This document shows, piece by piece, positions 51,595-64,000 of a stretch of DNA of 64,000 bases (positions are counted from its first letter, which is position 1; each line of letters begins with the position of its first letter). The position numbers were made by a program, and so were the translations under genes. Under the pieces are notes generated by a model. The model saw nothing but the letters and a program-made list of their open reading frames with translations, searched no databases and was not told where the DNA came from. Origin of the DNA: Proteiniphilum acetatigenes DSM 18083 (GTDB lineage: Bacteria > Bacteroidota > Bacteroidia > Bacteroidales > Dysgonomonadaceae); the NCBI RefSeq assembly GCF_000380985.1, contig NZ_KB905705.1, forward strand, positions 41,343 to 105,342, given 5' to 3'.

Positions 51595-52611
51595 TCATAT
51601 TTCTATAAAAGCATTTATCAGCTCATTCACATTGCAGGTTGCTACTCCCACATACTTATCTGCACCTCCATAGTACACATAGAGCGTGTCATCCACAATC
51701 ACATTGCCGGTAGGAAATACACACCCACGGTAATATCCTTCAATTTCATAGTCAAATTCCGGTTCGAGTATAAAATCAGGTGCTTTGGCAATAATTTTCA
51801 GCGGGTTTTCCAGATCCAACAGAAGGGCTCCTACCCTGTAAAACCCGCATCCGCCATTTTCCACACCATGATAAATCATCAGCCAGCCCTTCTCTGTTTT
51901 CAAGGGAGGAGTACTCCCTCCTATTTTCTCTTCCCATGTTCCTTCAATGCCGGTCAATAGCAAATGGCTCTCTTTATCTTCCCAATTGAGTATGTCATCG
52001 GAAAATTTCATCCAGATAGAAGGATATTTCACTCCATATTTCTCACCTACATACTCTTTAGGACGGTGCAGAAGTACATATTTTCCGTTAATTTTTTCCG
52101 GAAATAATATCACGTCCCTGTCGTCCAGTACAGGAGAAGTAATACGTCCGAGTCTTCTGTAATGAATAAAGTCTTTCGTTATGGCCAATCCCGTATTTCC
52201 CAGATTTTTTTTCAATGCTGCAGGTGTGTCAGGACCACAATCAGGAACATTTACCACATCATGTTCAAATCGCCAGTATTGTCCCGGAGGAAAAGGTCTG
52301 TAAGCGTAGGTAACATAGAATTCATTGGCTATCTTCACAATCCTGGGGTCCTCCACACATCCTGCATCAAAATTATTCTCACAAGGACTAAAGACAGGTT
52401 GATCGAGTACCCTCCTAAAGTTAAACCCATCGTCACTGGTAGCCAGTCCCAGCCTTATGATATGATTTTCATCATTTCCTGCTGCACGATAGAGCATGTA
52501 GAAAACACCATCATCATAAATTACACCCGGATTACAGGTGACCAACGCTTCCCAATCATTTTTCTCATTGGGAGATAAAATAGGGTTTCCCCTATATTTT
52601 TTCAACTTCAT
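51595..52611 (-). CDS. GH130 beta-1,4-mannosyl phosphorylase/glycosidase
   Basis: A 338-residue cytoplasmic five-bladed propeller enzyme of GH130. It opens RGNPILSPNEKNDWEALVTC, with CVEDPRIVKI (containing the catalytic Asp of the family) and GSTPPLKTEKGWLMIYHGV. GH130 members phosphorolyse beta-mannosyl-(1,4)-glucose or -mannose disaccharides, releasing mannose 1-phosphate; some are hydrolases. With no signal peptide it would work on imported mannobiose. This gene is the strongest pointer to beta-mannan as the PUL substrate. Confidence 0.92.
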   Translation of the reverse strand: MKLKKYRGNPILSPNEKNDWEALVTCNPGVIYDDGVFYMLYRAAGNDENHIIRLGLATSDDGFNFRRVLDQPVFSPCENNFDAGCVEDPRIVKIANEFYVTYAYRPFPPGQYWRFEHDVVNVPDCGPDTPAALKKNLGNTGLAITKDFIHYRRLGRITSPVLDDRDVILFPEKINGKYVLLHRPKEYVGEKYGVKYPSIWMKFSDDILNWEDKESHLLLTGIEGTWEEKIGGSTPPLKTEKGWLMIYHGVENGGCGFYRVGALLLDLENPLKIIAKAPDFILEPEFDYEIEGYYRGCVFPTGNVIVDDTLYVYYGGADKYVGVATCNVNELINAFIEI

Positions 52612-52663
52612 AAATCAATTAATAATATACAGTGATAAAAATTCTATTCTTTTATACTATCGG

Positions 52664-54241
52664 TCAACTAAAGAATATCCACAACAAAGCACTTATTGCA
52701 AGTAATATAATAGCCCAACTTAAATAACTCTTATACCATTTTTGGCCTTTCATCGCTTTTACCTCAGAGACAAAATCTTCTCTGCGGAACGTAGTATCTG
52801 CCAGTTTTTCAGTACGGGGTGCAGAAGAGAAACGACTGACAACGATCATTACCAGTAAACTCACCCCAAAAAGGAACGGAACAATCAGCAGGAAGTGAAG
52901 ATCCCCGAATATATTTGTTCTGAAGAAAAGCATACCAGCGGCAATGACTAGTCCTGTGATCAATCCGGTAAATATCCCGTTTCCATTTACCCTTTTGCTA
53001 AATATACCCAGGATAAAAGCTGCCACAATTGGCGGAGAGATATAGGAAAGCATTTCCTGATAATATTTCAAAAGCGAATCAAAACGACCGATCTGGGGAG
53101 CCCAGAATGAAGCTATGACAATAATCGCCAACGAAACCAATTTACCGATACGTACCAGTTTTTTCGAATCAGCCTTCTTATCGAAAGCGGCATAAAAGTC
53201 CATTGTAAAAAGAGTAGAAGTCGAATTAAGGATCGCACTTATAGTGGAGATAAGGGCTGACAACAATGCCGCCAGTAAGACTGCCAGCAATCCGTTTGGC
53301 ATGAGATTGATGATCATGGCGGGATACACCATATCGGGTCGCTCAAGCCCCGGGAATAGCCCTCTTGCAGTCAGACCGGGGATAGCGATGATAAAAAGAG
53401 TTGAAATGGTAAGAAATCCGTTTAGCATCAACCCTTTTCTTCCTTCATCCACGCTTCTCGCGCTCAGTACCTTTTGCACCATAGTCTGGTTATTCGCCCA
53501 GAAATAGAGACCCAATACCGGCATCCCCACAATAAGTCCCAGCCAGGGTGTTGCCACATCATCCATTGGCCTGATCAGTTTGGAGAGGATATCTCCCTCC
53601 CGGTAAAGATCTACAAAATAATCTCCTCCTGCTTTCATACAAAAGACTGTCAGCAACACAGAGCCTGCAATCAGGATCACTGCCTGGATAATTTCGGTCT
53701 TGATTACTGAGGTTAATCCTCCCGGAATGGTGTAAGATGCGGAAATAGCAGCAAAAACCAGGATTATCACCTGTAAGTCGGCTGCAGGATATATCAACTT
53801 AATAATAAGTGCCGATGCGTAAAGCGCTCCTGCTGCATCCAGAAAAATATTCCCGATAATACAAATGGCGGAGAAATAAAATCTCGACCGTTTATCGAAA
53901 CGTTTCTCCAAAAATTCAGGAATAGTGAAAACCTTGGAACGGATATAAAGTGGTAACAGGAAGATGGCAAAGAACACCATCACGATTACTCCGGTCAGAT
54001 TATAATTGAAGACGGCAAGCCCTGTATCATAGGCATCGCCGGATTGCCCTATCAGGGTGGTACTTGATATACTTGTAGCAAAGAGTGAGAGTCCCACGAT
54101 CCACCACTTCATGGAACGACCTGCAAGAAAATAAGATTGAGAATCGGTACTTTTCCCGTTTTTCAGTCCCCACCAAATAATAAACAGGATGTAACCTACC
54201 AATATGATTATGTCCAGCGTACTGATTGAAAAATTTTGCAT
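52664..54241 (-). CDS. Sodium:solute symporter (SSS family), sugar type
   Basis: A 525-residue inner-membrane protein with about thirteen to fourteen hydrophobic segments. The SSS signature region reads SYFLAGRSMKWWIVGLSLFA and ATSISSTTLIGQSGDAY; another segment (ALLSALISTISAILNSTSTL) matches the conserved sodium-site helix. It probably carries the disaccharide or monosaccharide produced outside across the inner membrane, feeding GH130 encoded 52 bases downstream. A TATCTTTG promoter box is just upstream. Confidence 0.93.
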   Translation of the reverse strand: MQNFSISTLDIIILVGYILFIIWWGLKNGKSTDSQSYFLAGRSMKWWIVGLSLFATSISSTTLIGQSGDAYDTGLAVFNYNLTGVIVMVFFAIFLLPLYIRSKVFTIPEFLEKRFDKRSRFYFSAICIIGNIFLDAAGALYASALIIKLIYPAADLQVIILVFAAISASYTIPGGLTSVIKTEIIQAVILIAGSVLLTVFCMKAGGDYFVDLYREGDILSKLIRPMDDVATPWLGLIVGMPVLGLYFWANNQTMVQKVLSARSVDEGRKGLMLNGFLTISTLFIIAIPGLTARGLFPGLERPDMVYPAMIINLMPNGLLAVLLAALLSALISTISAILNSTSTLFTMDFYAAFDKKADSKKLVRIGKLVSLAIIVIASFWAPQIGRFDSLLKYYQEMLSYISPPIVAAFILGIFSKRVNGNGIFTGLITGLVIAAGMLFFRTNIFGDLHFLLIVPFLFGVSLLVMIVVSRFSSAPRTEKLADTTFRREDFVSEVKAMKGQKWYKSYLSWAIILLAISALLWIFFS

Positions 54242-54267
54242 ACTCTTCTTAAAATTTATTCACGATG

Positions 54268-54275
54268 CAAAGATA
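54268..54275 (-). promoter_or_regulatory. Promoter -7 box for the SSS symporter/PUL genes
   Basis: TATCTTTG is an exact -7 match, 27 bases ahead of the symporter start. Confidence 0.55.
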
Positions 54276-54493
54276 TTGCCCCTTTTCTCCTGTTCTGTAT
54301 ACAATTCAACTAAAACATTGTACTTTTTTGACACTTTAGAAATGTTCTACACGGTAGGATCAGATACAATAGTGACAAAAACATCTATTCCTAACTATAT
54401 ATCAATTACATGCATGTGATTTAACTATAAGATAAAAAATATAAAAGAAAAATATTAGTGAACATTTTTGCCACTTTATATAAAAATTAGCCA

Positions 54494-54501
54494 TATATTT
54501 G
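54494..54501 (+). promoter_or_regulatory. Promoter of the PUL AraC regulator
   Basis: TATATTTG fits TAnnTTTG, and TTTG (54467-54470) lies 23 bases upstream as the -33 element. Confidence 0.55.
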
Positions 54502-54587
54502 CAGGTATCAGACTTTATTTCCGATATAATTGCCTGTGAGATATAGATATAACCTATTATACTGCTTATTTAGACGTTATATACATC

Positions 54588-55454
54588 ATGAAAGGAATAC
54601 ATAAAGAAATCACACCGCTGTCCGATAATGATCTTTTTATCGTACTCAATCATCCTTCTGCAAAATTCGATTATCCCATACACCATCATTCAGACTATGA
54701 GATAAACCTGGTAATGGATACATACGGTAAGCGGATAGTAGGAAATTCACAGGAAGAGTTTTCAGAACTCGATTTGGTAATGATCGGTCCTAACATTCCT
54801 CATGCATGGCAGGGCGAAATAATTGAGGGAAATCACGTGATCACAATCCAGTTTTCCGATAAGATATTGCACTATCCCATGCTTGAGAAACGCCTTTTCC
54901 AACAAATAAAGGAGTTGCTATATGCTTCACAACAGGGTATTTGTTTTCCTCAGGAGACACAGATTGAAATACGGGACAAGGTATTGAATCTCACTACGTT
55001 GAGTGGTTTCCAGACAGTTATTGAATTTCTGATGATCCTACACCGTTTATCTATCTCAGAAAAGCGGCTATTGATGGAAAATATCTACGACACCCAATCT
55101 ATCGTAAGAACGTCCAAAAGCAGACGAATCGCCAAGGTATGCGATTATATCGAGAAGAATTTTGACAAGAAGATCGTGCTTAGTGAAGTGGCAGCCAGCG
55201 TGAATATGTCGGAATCGGCTTTCAGTCATTTTTTCAAGAGGAAAACACGTTCATCGTTCATAGATTATGTTATCAATCTACGTGTTGCGAAAGCTTGCCA
55301 GATGTTATCTGAAACCACTCATTCAGTAGCAGAGATCTGCTTCCAATGCGGTTTTAATAATCTCTCCAATTTTATTCGGGTATTCAAGAAAAGAAAAGGA
55401 TCCACTCCCGGTGAATACCGGGCATTGATGGAACAGATGCTCAATAAGTATTAA
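54588..55454 (+). CDS. AraC-family regulator of the mannan PUL (cupin-HTH)
   Basis: A 288-residue cytoplasmic one-component regulator. An N-terminal cupin-type ligand domain (about 15-110, PIHHHSDYEINLVMDTYGKR and MIGPNIPHAWQGEI) is joined to an AraC double helix-turn-helix (about 182-285, VAASVNMSESAFSHFFKRKT and QCGFNNLSNFIRVFKKRKGS). It is divergent from the PUL genes, where it probably senses a sugar inside the cell. This differs from the HTCS or ECF-sigma control common in Bacteroidota PULs. Confidence 0.92.
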   Translation: MKGIHKEITPLSDNDLFIVLNHPSAKFDYPIHHHSDYEINLVMDTYGKRIVGNSQEEFSELDLVMIGPNIPHAWQGEIIEGNHVITIQFSDKILHYPMLEKRLFQQIKELLYASQQGICFPQETQIEIRDKVLNLTTLSGFQTVIEFLMILHRLSISEKRLLMENIYDTQSIVRTSKSRRIAKVCDYIEKNFDKKIVLSEVAASVNMSESAFSHFFKRKTRSSFIDYVINLRVAKACQMLSETTHSVAEICFQCGFNNLSNFIRVFKKRKGSTPGEYRALMEQMLNKY

Positions 55455-55543
55455 ACAAACGAGGATGATCTCACCCTCGTTTGTTTGTACAGATTCAACT
55501 ATATTGTCAGATTAATCATTTACTTAACTCATATGCCGTTTCT

Positions 55544-57553
55544 CTATTGTTCAACGTGATAAACACGGGCAATCCACCCTCCGCCTGAAGCCATATGTAT
55601 TTTTAATTTCCGGTTGTCCGGAATAGTAATGATCTCCTTTCTATAATCTCTTGCCACTCTGTCGGCATTCACGCCATCCCTGAATATCTCAGCCTTATAC
55701 TCCCCTTCTCCCAAAAAAGAAAGGTCTATCTCCAGATCGCGTGACTCCCAGTTGGTCATGGAACCTATATACCAATTATTCCCTCTTCTCCTTGCAATAC
55801 TGACATATTCTGCTACTTTACCATTCAGGGCCTTGGTTTCATCCCATACTGTCGGAATCGAAGCAATCAATTCTGTACATTCTTTTTCACCTTCATAGTT
55901 GGAAGGACTATCGCAAAGCATATTCAATGGCGATTCAAATATAACATACTGCGCTAATTGCCGGCATCTTGTGCCCTGGCTCATAGCTTCACTATTTACA
56001 GGGCGATAATTGTTTTTCGAGGCATTGCGCATTGCTCCCTGAGTGTAATCCAGGGGGCCTGCCACCTGACGAATAAAAGGTATTGTCACATCGTAAACAA
56101 CCTGATCCACCGAAGGAGATGACCATTTCATCTGTTCCAGTCCATGTACTCCCTCGAAATTGATTACATTCGGATAGGTGCGGTGTAGTCCTGTAGGCTT
56201 ATATGTCCCGTGATAATCTATCAATAGTTTATATTTGGCGGCCATTTCGGCTCCACGCCGATGAAAATCTACCATATATTGATCGTCGCGGTCCATAAAA
56301 TCCACTTTAAAGCCTTTGATACCCATCTCGCTGTAATGCTTGCACACTCTTTCCATATCCCGGTCGAAAGCATGATAACCGGCCCAAATGATCAAACCCA
56401 CATTTTTTGATTTGGCGTAAGCAGTTAAATCCGGCAAATCTATTTCCGGAACCACCTGAAACAGGTCGGCTTGCTTATTCACAGCCCAGCCTTCATCTAA
56501 TATTACATACTCAATTCCATGTTTGGAAGCAAAGTCAATATAGTATTTATAGGTCGTGTTATTTATTCCGGTTTTGAAATCGACATTATACAAATTCCAG
56601 TCGTTCCACCATTCCCAGGCCACTTTTCCTGGCTTTACCCAGGAGAAATCCATGTCGATAGCAGGAGTCGCTAATTTGTACACCATATCATTATCTGCGA
56701 GTTCATGGTCATTCTCAGCGATAATAACCGTACGCCATGGGAACCCGGTTCCTTTATCATAGGCAGCAATGTAATTTTCACGTGATTTCACGAGCATCTG
56801 CAACTCGTTGTGCCCTCCTTGTTCAACCTCTTTGGGATAAGGAGCAAAAACACCCTTCAACGAATTTGAGCCGTCTTCATTATAAAGATACATACCAGGA
56901 TAATTTATCAGGTCCGCTTCTGTCAGGCAGATCTTTTTTCCGTTATTTGCTTCTATCAGAAGAGGAGCAAATGCATATTTCTTTTTATCCCAAGCCGACA
57001 AGTTAGTATAAGTATACAAATTCTCAAATGAATTAAAAAACTGTTCTTCAAAACTGTTTGTACGGTCTTCCCTTACGTAGGGGATATAAGCTTTATAATC
57101 GGAAGGGAAATTAAATACCGCCTGTTCTGACTTCACCCGGAAAGGCTTTTTTGATGTGGAGACGAAACGATATGCTACCCCATCATCATAGGCCCGGAAG
57201 ATAATCCAGTAATCACCTTTAAAGGCCAGTGTCAATTCATTGAAATGATCTGACACTTCCTTTTTCTTGTAAATGGCCGCAGGAATAACTTCGTTTACGG
57301 CACGGGTCGAAACTTTCTGTAATTCAGGATCTGCACCCCAAACAATACCGTTATCTAATTCCATAGATATGGGAGACGGAGCAATTATTACATCCGAAGC
57401 ATGCTTTACGGTATATTCTATCGAATGTCCTATCGAAATACCCACCTGGATTTTCCCGTTCGGGGAGTTCAAAGTATGCTGCTTTACGGCAAAAGAATAG
57501 CTCACAGAAAATAAAAAAGCTAAAACGACGATGAATTTAAATTGTTGCATCAT
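55544..57553 (-). CDS. GH97 alpha-glycosidase, retaining-type
   Basis: About 670 residues from ATG 57553, with a signal peptide (ends VSYSFAVKQ); the open frame extends to 57592. An N-terminal beta-sandwich (about 25-270) precedes the barrel, with HGIEYVILDEGWAVNKQADL and then KVDFMDRDD, whose Asp418 is at the nucleophile position of retaining GH97 enzymes (BtGH97b-type, alpha-galactosidase), and MKWSSPSVDQ. A C-terminal beta domain follows. Trimming alpha-galactose branches of galactomannan would fit the neighbouring mannan PUL. It has its own -7 box (57692-57699). Confidence 0.9.
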   Translation of the reverse strand: MMQQFKFIVVLAFLFSVSYSFAVKQHTLNSPNGKIQVGISIGHSIEYTVKHASDVIIAPSPISMELDNGIVWGADPELQKVSTRAVNEVIPAAIYKKKEVSDHFNELTLAFKGDYWIIFRAYDDGVAYRFVSTSKKPFRVKSEQAVFNFPSDYKAYIPYVREDRTNSFEEQFFNSFENLYTYTNLSAWDKKKYAFAPLLIEANNGKKICLTEADLINYPGMYLYNEDGSNSLKGVFAPYPKEVEQGGHNELQMLVKSRENYIAAYDKGTGFPWRTVIIAENDHELADNDMVYKLATPAIDMDFSWVKPGKVAWEWWNDWNLYNVDFKTGINNTTYKYYIDFASKHGIEYVILDEGWAVNKQADLFQVVPEIDLPDLTAYAKSKNVGLIIWAGYHAFDRDMERVCKHYSEMGIKGFKVDFMDRDDQYMVDFHRRGAEMAAKYKLLIDYHGTYKPTGLHRTYPNVINFEGVHGLEQMKWSSPSVDQVVYDVTIPFIRQVAGPLDYTQGAMRNASKNNYRPVNSEAMSQGTRCRQLAQYVIFESPLNMLCDSPSNYEGEKECTELIASIPTVWDETKALNGKVAEYVSIARRRGNNWYIGSMTNWESRDLEIDLSFLGEGEYKAEIFRDGVNADRVARDYRKEIITIPDNRKLKIHMASGGGWIARVYHVEQ

Positions 57554-57819
57554 GATAATTATATATAAATAGAAATTAAATCTCAAAACCAAACCGAGAA
57601 CCGGAAAAGATAATTAAGTATATTTCTTTAGAAACGATACCCTAAAGAATCTCCAAATAAAGAATTTATACACTCATATCCCCTCCTAATGCAAATGTAG
57701 CATCTATTAATCGATTTTATTACATTCATAATGAAAAAATTGTTTTATCGATCAAGCCGTTAACCGCATGGCACAAAAAATAGGCCATAGCTAAAAAACA
57801 GTGTTCCACGGCATGGCAA
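57554..57819. other. Gap between GH97 and the rRNA operon terminator
   Basis: Contains the GH97 promoter and a direct repeat of GCATGGCA (about 57767-57774 and 57811-57818). No gene is seen. Confidence 0.45.
57692..57699 (-). promoter_or_regulatory. Promoter -7 box for GH97
   Basis: TACATTTG fits TAnnTTTG, about 140 bases ahead of the GH97 start, giving a long A/T-rich leader. Confidence 0.35.
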
Positions 57820-57854
57820 TAAAAAAGCCCCCGAAGAGTTCACTTCGGAGGCTT
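57820..57854 (-). terminator. Terminator of the rRNA operon
   Basis: On the minus strand AAGCCTCCGAAG pairs with CTTCGGGGGCTT and is followed by TTTTTATT, ten bases past the 5S 3' end. Confidence 0.85.
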
Positions 57855-57863
57855 GACTGTGTA

Positions 57864-57977
<114 letters not shown>

Positions 57978-58152
57978 ATATTGTAAGTTAATAATGAATA
58001 GTGAATAATGAAATTCTTCACCCTTAACCCTTAATCCATAAAATTGACATGACGAAAAACAAGAGCAATTATCCAAAAATATCCAAGATCACCTTCAAAT
58101 CCTTCCGGACGCTCCAAATGCTATTTATCAAACCCTGCAGGGACCTGACAAA
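57978..58152. other. 23S-5S spacer
   Basis: Contains the text-like repeat TTAATAATGAATAGTGAATA and the pair CACCCTTAACCCTTAATCC. No RNA gene is seen here. Confidence 0.45.
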
Positions 58153-61070
<2,918 letters not shown>

Positions 61071-61344
61071 TTCGCCGTCCGGTATGTCTTTTCCTTTCAG
61101 TGCTCGCACCGGATAAAAAGACAGCCGGGTATGATAAATATACTTTAGCGTCTTTGATCTGTCTGTCTTTCCCCTTATTGCCATATGGGGGCAAACTTGA
61201 CGTCTGCCATGGCGGGAAAGCCATTTTCAATGAACTCTTTTTTTTGTTTTTTGCTCTTGTTTTTATTTCATCATGTCAAAGATCTCTCTTCAATTGTCAT
61301 CCCCTTGTGCGTCCCTTCGGTCACACGGGCAATCGATAGCTGTC

Positions 61345-61369
61345 TGGCACGGAGTCGAACCGCTCTTCC
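61345..61369 (-). pseudogene. Possible tRNA T-arm remnant in the rRNA spacer
   Basis: GGAAGAGCGGTTCGACTCCG on the minus strand ends in TGCCA and carries the T-loop signature GGTTCGACTCC, as in the 3' half of a tRNA. No matching acceptor, D- or anticodon arm is found upstream, so it is at most a fragment. Confidence 0.3.
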
Positions 61370-61377
61370 CTAATGGA

Positions 61378-61397
61378 CAATTGACAGTTGACAATTG
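61378..61397. repeat. CAATTG-type text repeat, left of tRNA-Ala
   Basis: CAATTGACAGTTGACAATTG is built from CAATTGAC units and matches 61662-61695. Confidence 0.5.
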
Positions 61398-61580
61398 AAA
61401 ATGAAGGATCCTCCGGTTTTCCACCGCATCCTGTCCATGCTTCCATTATTCGTGTCCCCGACGGACTTCAAACATCAATATTTCCTTTATTCGCGCTTCG
61501 GGCTCGCATGCCTCCCGCCTTCTTGTCCACTGCTTTTCAAGCCTTCCCGCCCTGTCACCTTTTCACCCTTAAAAAAACGG

Positions 61581-61654
61581 TGGAGAATAACGGATTCGAA
61601 CCGTTGACCCTCTGCGTGCAAGGCAGATGCTCTAGCCAGCTGAGCTAATTCCCC
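61581..61654 (-). tRNA. tRNA-Ala (anticodon TGC)
   Basis: 74 nt on the minus strand. Acceptor GGGGAAT/ATTCTCC, D-arm AGCTCAGCTGGCTAGAGC, anticodon loop CTTGCAC with TGC, T-arm with GGTTCGAATCC. CCA is not encoded. Standard position in the 16S-23S spacer. Confidence 0.96.
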
Positions 61655-61661
61655 GTTTCCT

Positions 61662-61695
61662 TCATTGTCAATTGTCAACTGTCAATTGTCAATTG
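61662..61695. repeat. CAATTG-type text repeat, right of tRNA-Ala
   Basis: A run of GTCAATTGTCAACTGTCAAT-type units between the two spacer tRNAs. It is the complement of the repeat at 61378-61397. Confidence 0.5.
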
Positions 61696-61704
61696 ATTTT
61701 CAAG

Positions 61705-61778
61705 TAGTCCCAGGCAGAGTTGAACTGCCGACCTCTACATTATCAGTGTAGCGCTCTAACCAACTGAGCTATAGGACT
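61705..61778 (-). tRNA. tRNA-Ile (anticodon GAT)
   Basis: 74 nt on the minus strand. Acceptor AGTCCTA/TGGGACT, D-arm AGCTCAGTTGGTTAGAGC, anticodon loop CTGATAA with GAT, T-arm with AGTTCAACTCT. It follows 16S rRNA as usual. Confidence 0.96.
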
Positions 61779-62088
61779 GGCTGGTTTCGTGTCGGCATCC
61801 CTCTTTTTCTGCCTCGTTCCATACTTGCTTGCCGTCTGCAACGGGGGGATGTCTTCCCTTATAGTGGATTATATCATTCATTTAAATATACGTTTACGTC
61901 AATTCAAGATTCAAGATTCAAAATCAGGACCTTTCATCTTTTCACAAAGCTTTATACATCTATACCATTGGTACCCTGTCTTCTTCCTTTTCTTTTCAGA
62001 AAAAAAATAACCGTGAACCGGAAGCTCCGTCAATAAAGCTTTTTGCCGGTTGTATTTCCGTTTGCCTCAAGCAAGGCGGCATTTCTCC
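61779..62088. other. 16S to tRNA-Ile spacer
   Basis: 310 bases without a gene. It contains CAAGATTCAAGATTCAAAATC (about 61902-61924), a text-like tandem, and the stretch that pairs with the 16S leader during processing would be expected here. Confidence 0.45.
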
Positions 62089-63627
<1,539 letters not shown>

Positions 63628-63780
63628 GTTTTTTTATATTTCCTTGAAATATCCTCCCCCGCCTCCACGGACTGAACCGTGAAGCGGACAAACAAAAAAC
63701 CACGCAAAGACTCTCTCCCCCGGACCCTCCGAATTCACGATTTATCTCTTTTTTTCCTGCCGGACACTATTCCGCGCCTT

Positions 63781-63831
63781 GTCATGGCAAAACAAGTTTG
63801 CCTCTGTCCCCGGCTTATCGAAATAGTTCCT
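63781..63831 (+). repeat. 77-bp-type repeat unit in the rRNA leader
   Basis: ATGGCAAAACAAGTTTGCCT...GGCTTATCGAAATAGTT matches the 3' half of the unit at 18739-18800 (ATGGCAAAGTTCAAACAAGT...AGCTTAACGAAAAAGTTC). Here it is opposite in direction to the rRNA operon. Confidence 0.5.
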
Positions 63832-63986
63832 GTTTTTATTGAACGGGTACCAATTTGATCTCGGCGGCTTAACGCCCCGAGATCCCTTGTATACTCTGCT
63901 TTGTCTTCTTTAAAACGTATATGTAAATATCCTAAAGATCGCTTTTTATATTCCGCTTCCCAGTAATTATTTCCTGAAAGCGGGTG

Positions 63987-63994
63987 CAAAGATA
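63987..63994 (-). promoter_or_regulatory. rRNA operon promoter -7 box
   Basis: TATCTTTG is an exact -7 match, followed by GCACCCGC as in the rpsP promoter (TATCTTTGCACCCGC). The -33 element would lie beyond the window edge. Confidence 0.65.
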
Positions 63995-64000
63995 GAGACT

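Larger units (their letters stand above)
54242..54587. other. Divergent regulatory region of the mannan PUL
   Basis: This 346-base gap between the SSS symporter (-) and the AraC regulator (+) holds a -7 box for each side. The A/T-rich middle part is where AraC operator half-sites would be expected; no repeated half-site could be identified by eye. Confidence 0.5.
61071..61580. other. tRNA-Ala to 23S spacer
   Basis: 510 bases without a gene. It contains a tRNA T-arm-like fragment (61345-61369) and a text-like repeat CAATTGACAGTTGACAATTG (61378-61397). The matching repeat lies on the other side of tRNA-Ala at 61662-61695. Confidence 0.5.
63628..64000. other. Leader of the rRNA operon
   Basis: About 350 bases of transcribed leader between the promoter (63987-63994) and 16S. 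It contains one copy of the 77-bp-type repeat (63781-63831). No gene is supported. Confidence 0.5.

Overview
This 64 kb window comes from a Bacteroidota chromosome, most likely order Bacteroidales. The evidence is a SusC/SusD polysaccharide-utilisation locus, GH97 and GH130 enzymes, promoters with the -7 box TAnnTTTG, a tmRNA tag ending in YALAA, lipoprotein signal peptides followed directly by Cys, and AraC regulators fused to TPR or membrane sensors. The gene set suggests a Dysgonomonadaceae-type relative (Proteiniphilum/Petrimonas-like), but that placement is inference and would need the 16S sequence to be searched. No phage, transposase or CRISPR array was seen.

Left part (1-28.5 kb) is mostly core metabolism and housekeeping. 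On the minus strand lie a DUF4382 lipoprotein (cut by the edge), gcvP, a metallo-beta-lactamase-fold hydrolase, rsmG, a DUF3298 lipoprotein, cydAB, a DUF3467 protein and ald. Then come fba (+), a DPE2-like CBM20-CBM20-GH77 amylomaltase, an AspT/YidE-type transporter and prmA (-). Next are a TPR protein and an ECF sigma factor with a membrane partner and a Spy-like periplasmic protein (+), followed by tmRNA (-), a DUF3472 protein (-), the electron-bifurcating pair nfnAB and pdxB (+), and rpsP with a long acidic tail (-).

Middle part (28.7-41.6 kb) is the accessory region. Three consecutive membrane-linked AraC-type regulators sit here. The third resembles a hybrid two-component regulator but has no kinase ATPase domain, and its receiver Asp is replaced by Asn. 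A frameshifted small lipoprotein follows. After it comes a compact three-gene cassette: a membrane protein with a GFLFGIP/NTNLE..SDWLTK core, a cytoplasmic subtilase whose start overlaps it, and a 76-residue protein that looks like a free-standing subtilisin propeptide. This cassette is the best candidate in the window for a poorly described system, plausibly a conflict or defence-type protease module. tRNA-Lys, ahcY, a mini HExxH membrane protein, a periplasmic MsrB-MsrA fusion and BON/SH3 envelope proteins complete the region.

Right part holds a beta-mannan/galactomannan-type PUL (41.7-57.6 kb): GH26, two tandem clan-A glycosidase paralogues, a surface-binding lipoprotein, SusD, SusC, GH130, a sodium-solute symporter, a divergent AraC regulator and a GH97 with features of the retaining subfamily. 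The likely flow is surface binding and cleavage by the lipoproteins, import by SusCD, symport into the cytoplasm, and phosphorolysis by GH130. A complete rRNA operon on the minus strand (16S, tRNA-Ile, tRNA-Ala, 23S, 5S) closes the window, with its promoter at the right edge.

Intergenic DNA carries several repeat families. One has units of about 77 bp, is found at several loci and often lies just upstream of genes in promoter orientation. A second is the palindrome TCCCGATAGATCGGGA on both sides of ahcY. A third is simple text-like A/T-rich repeats.
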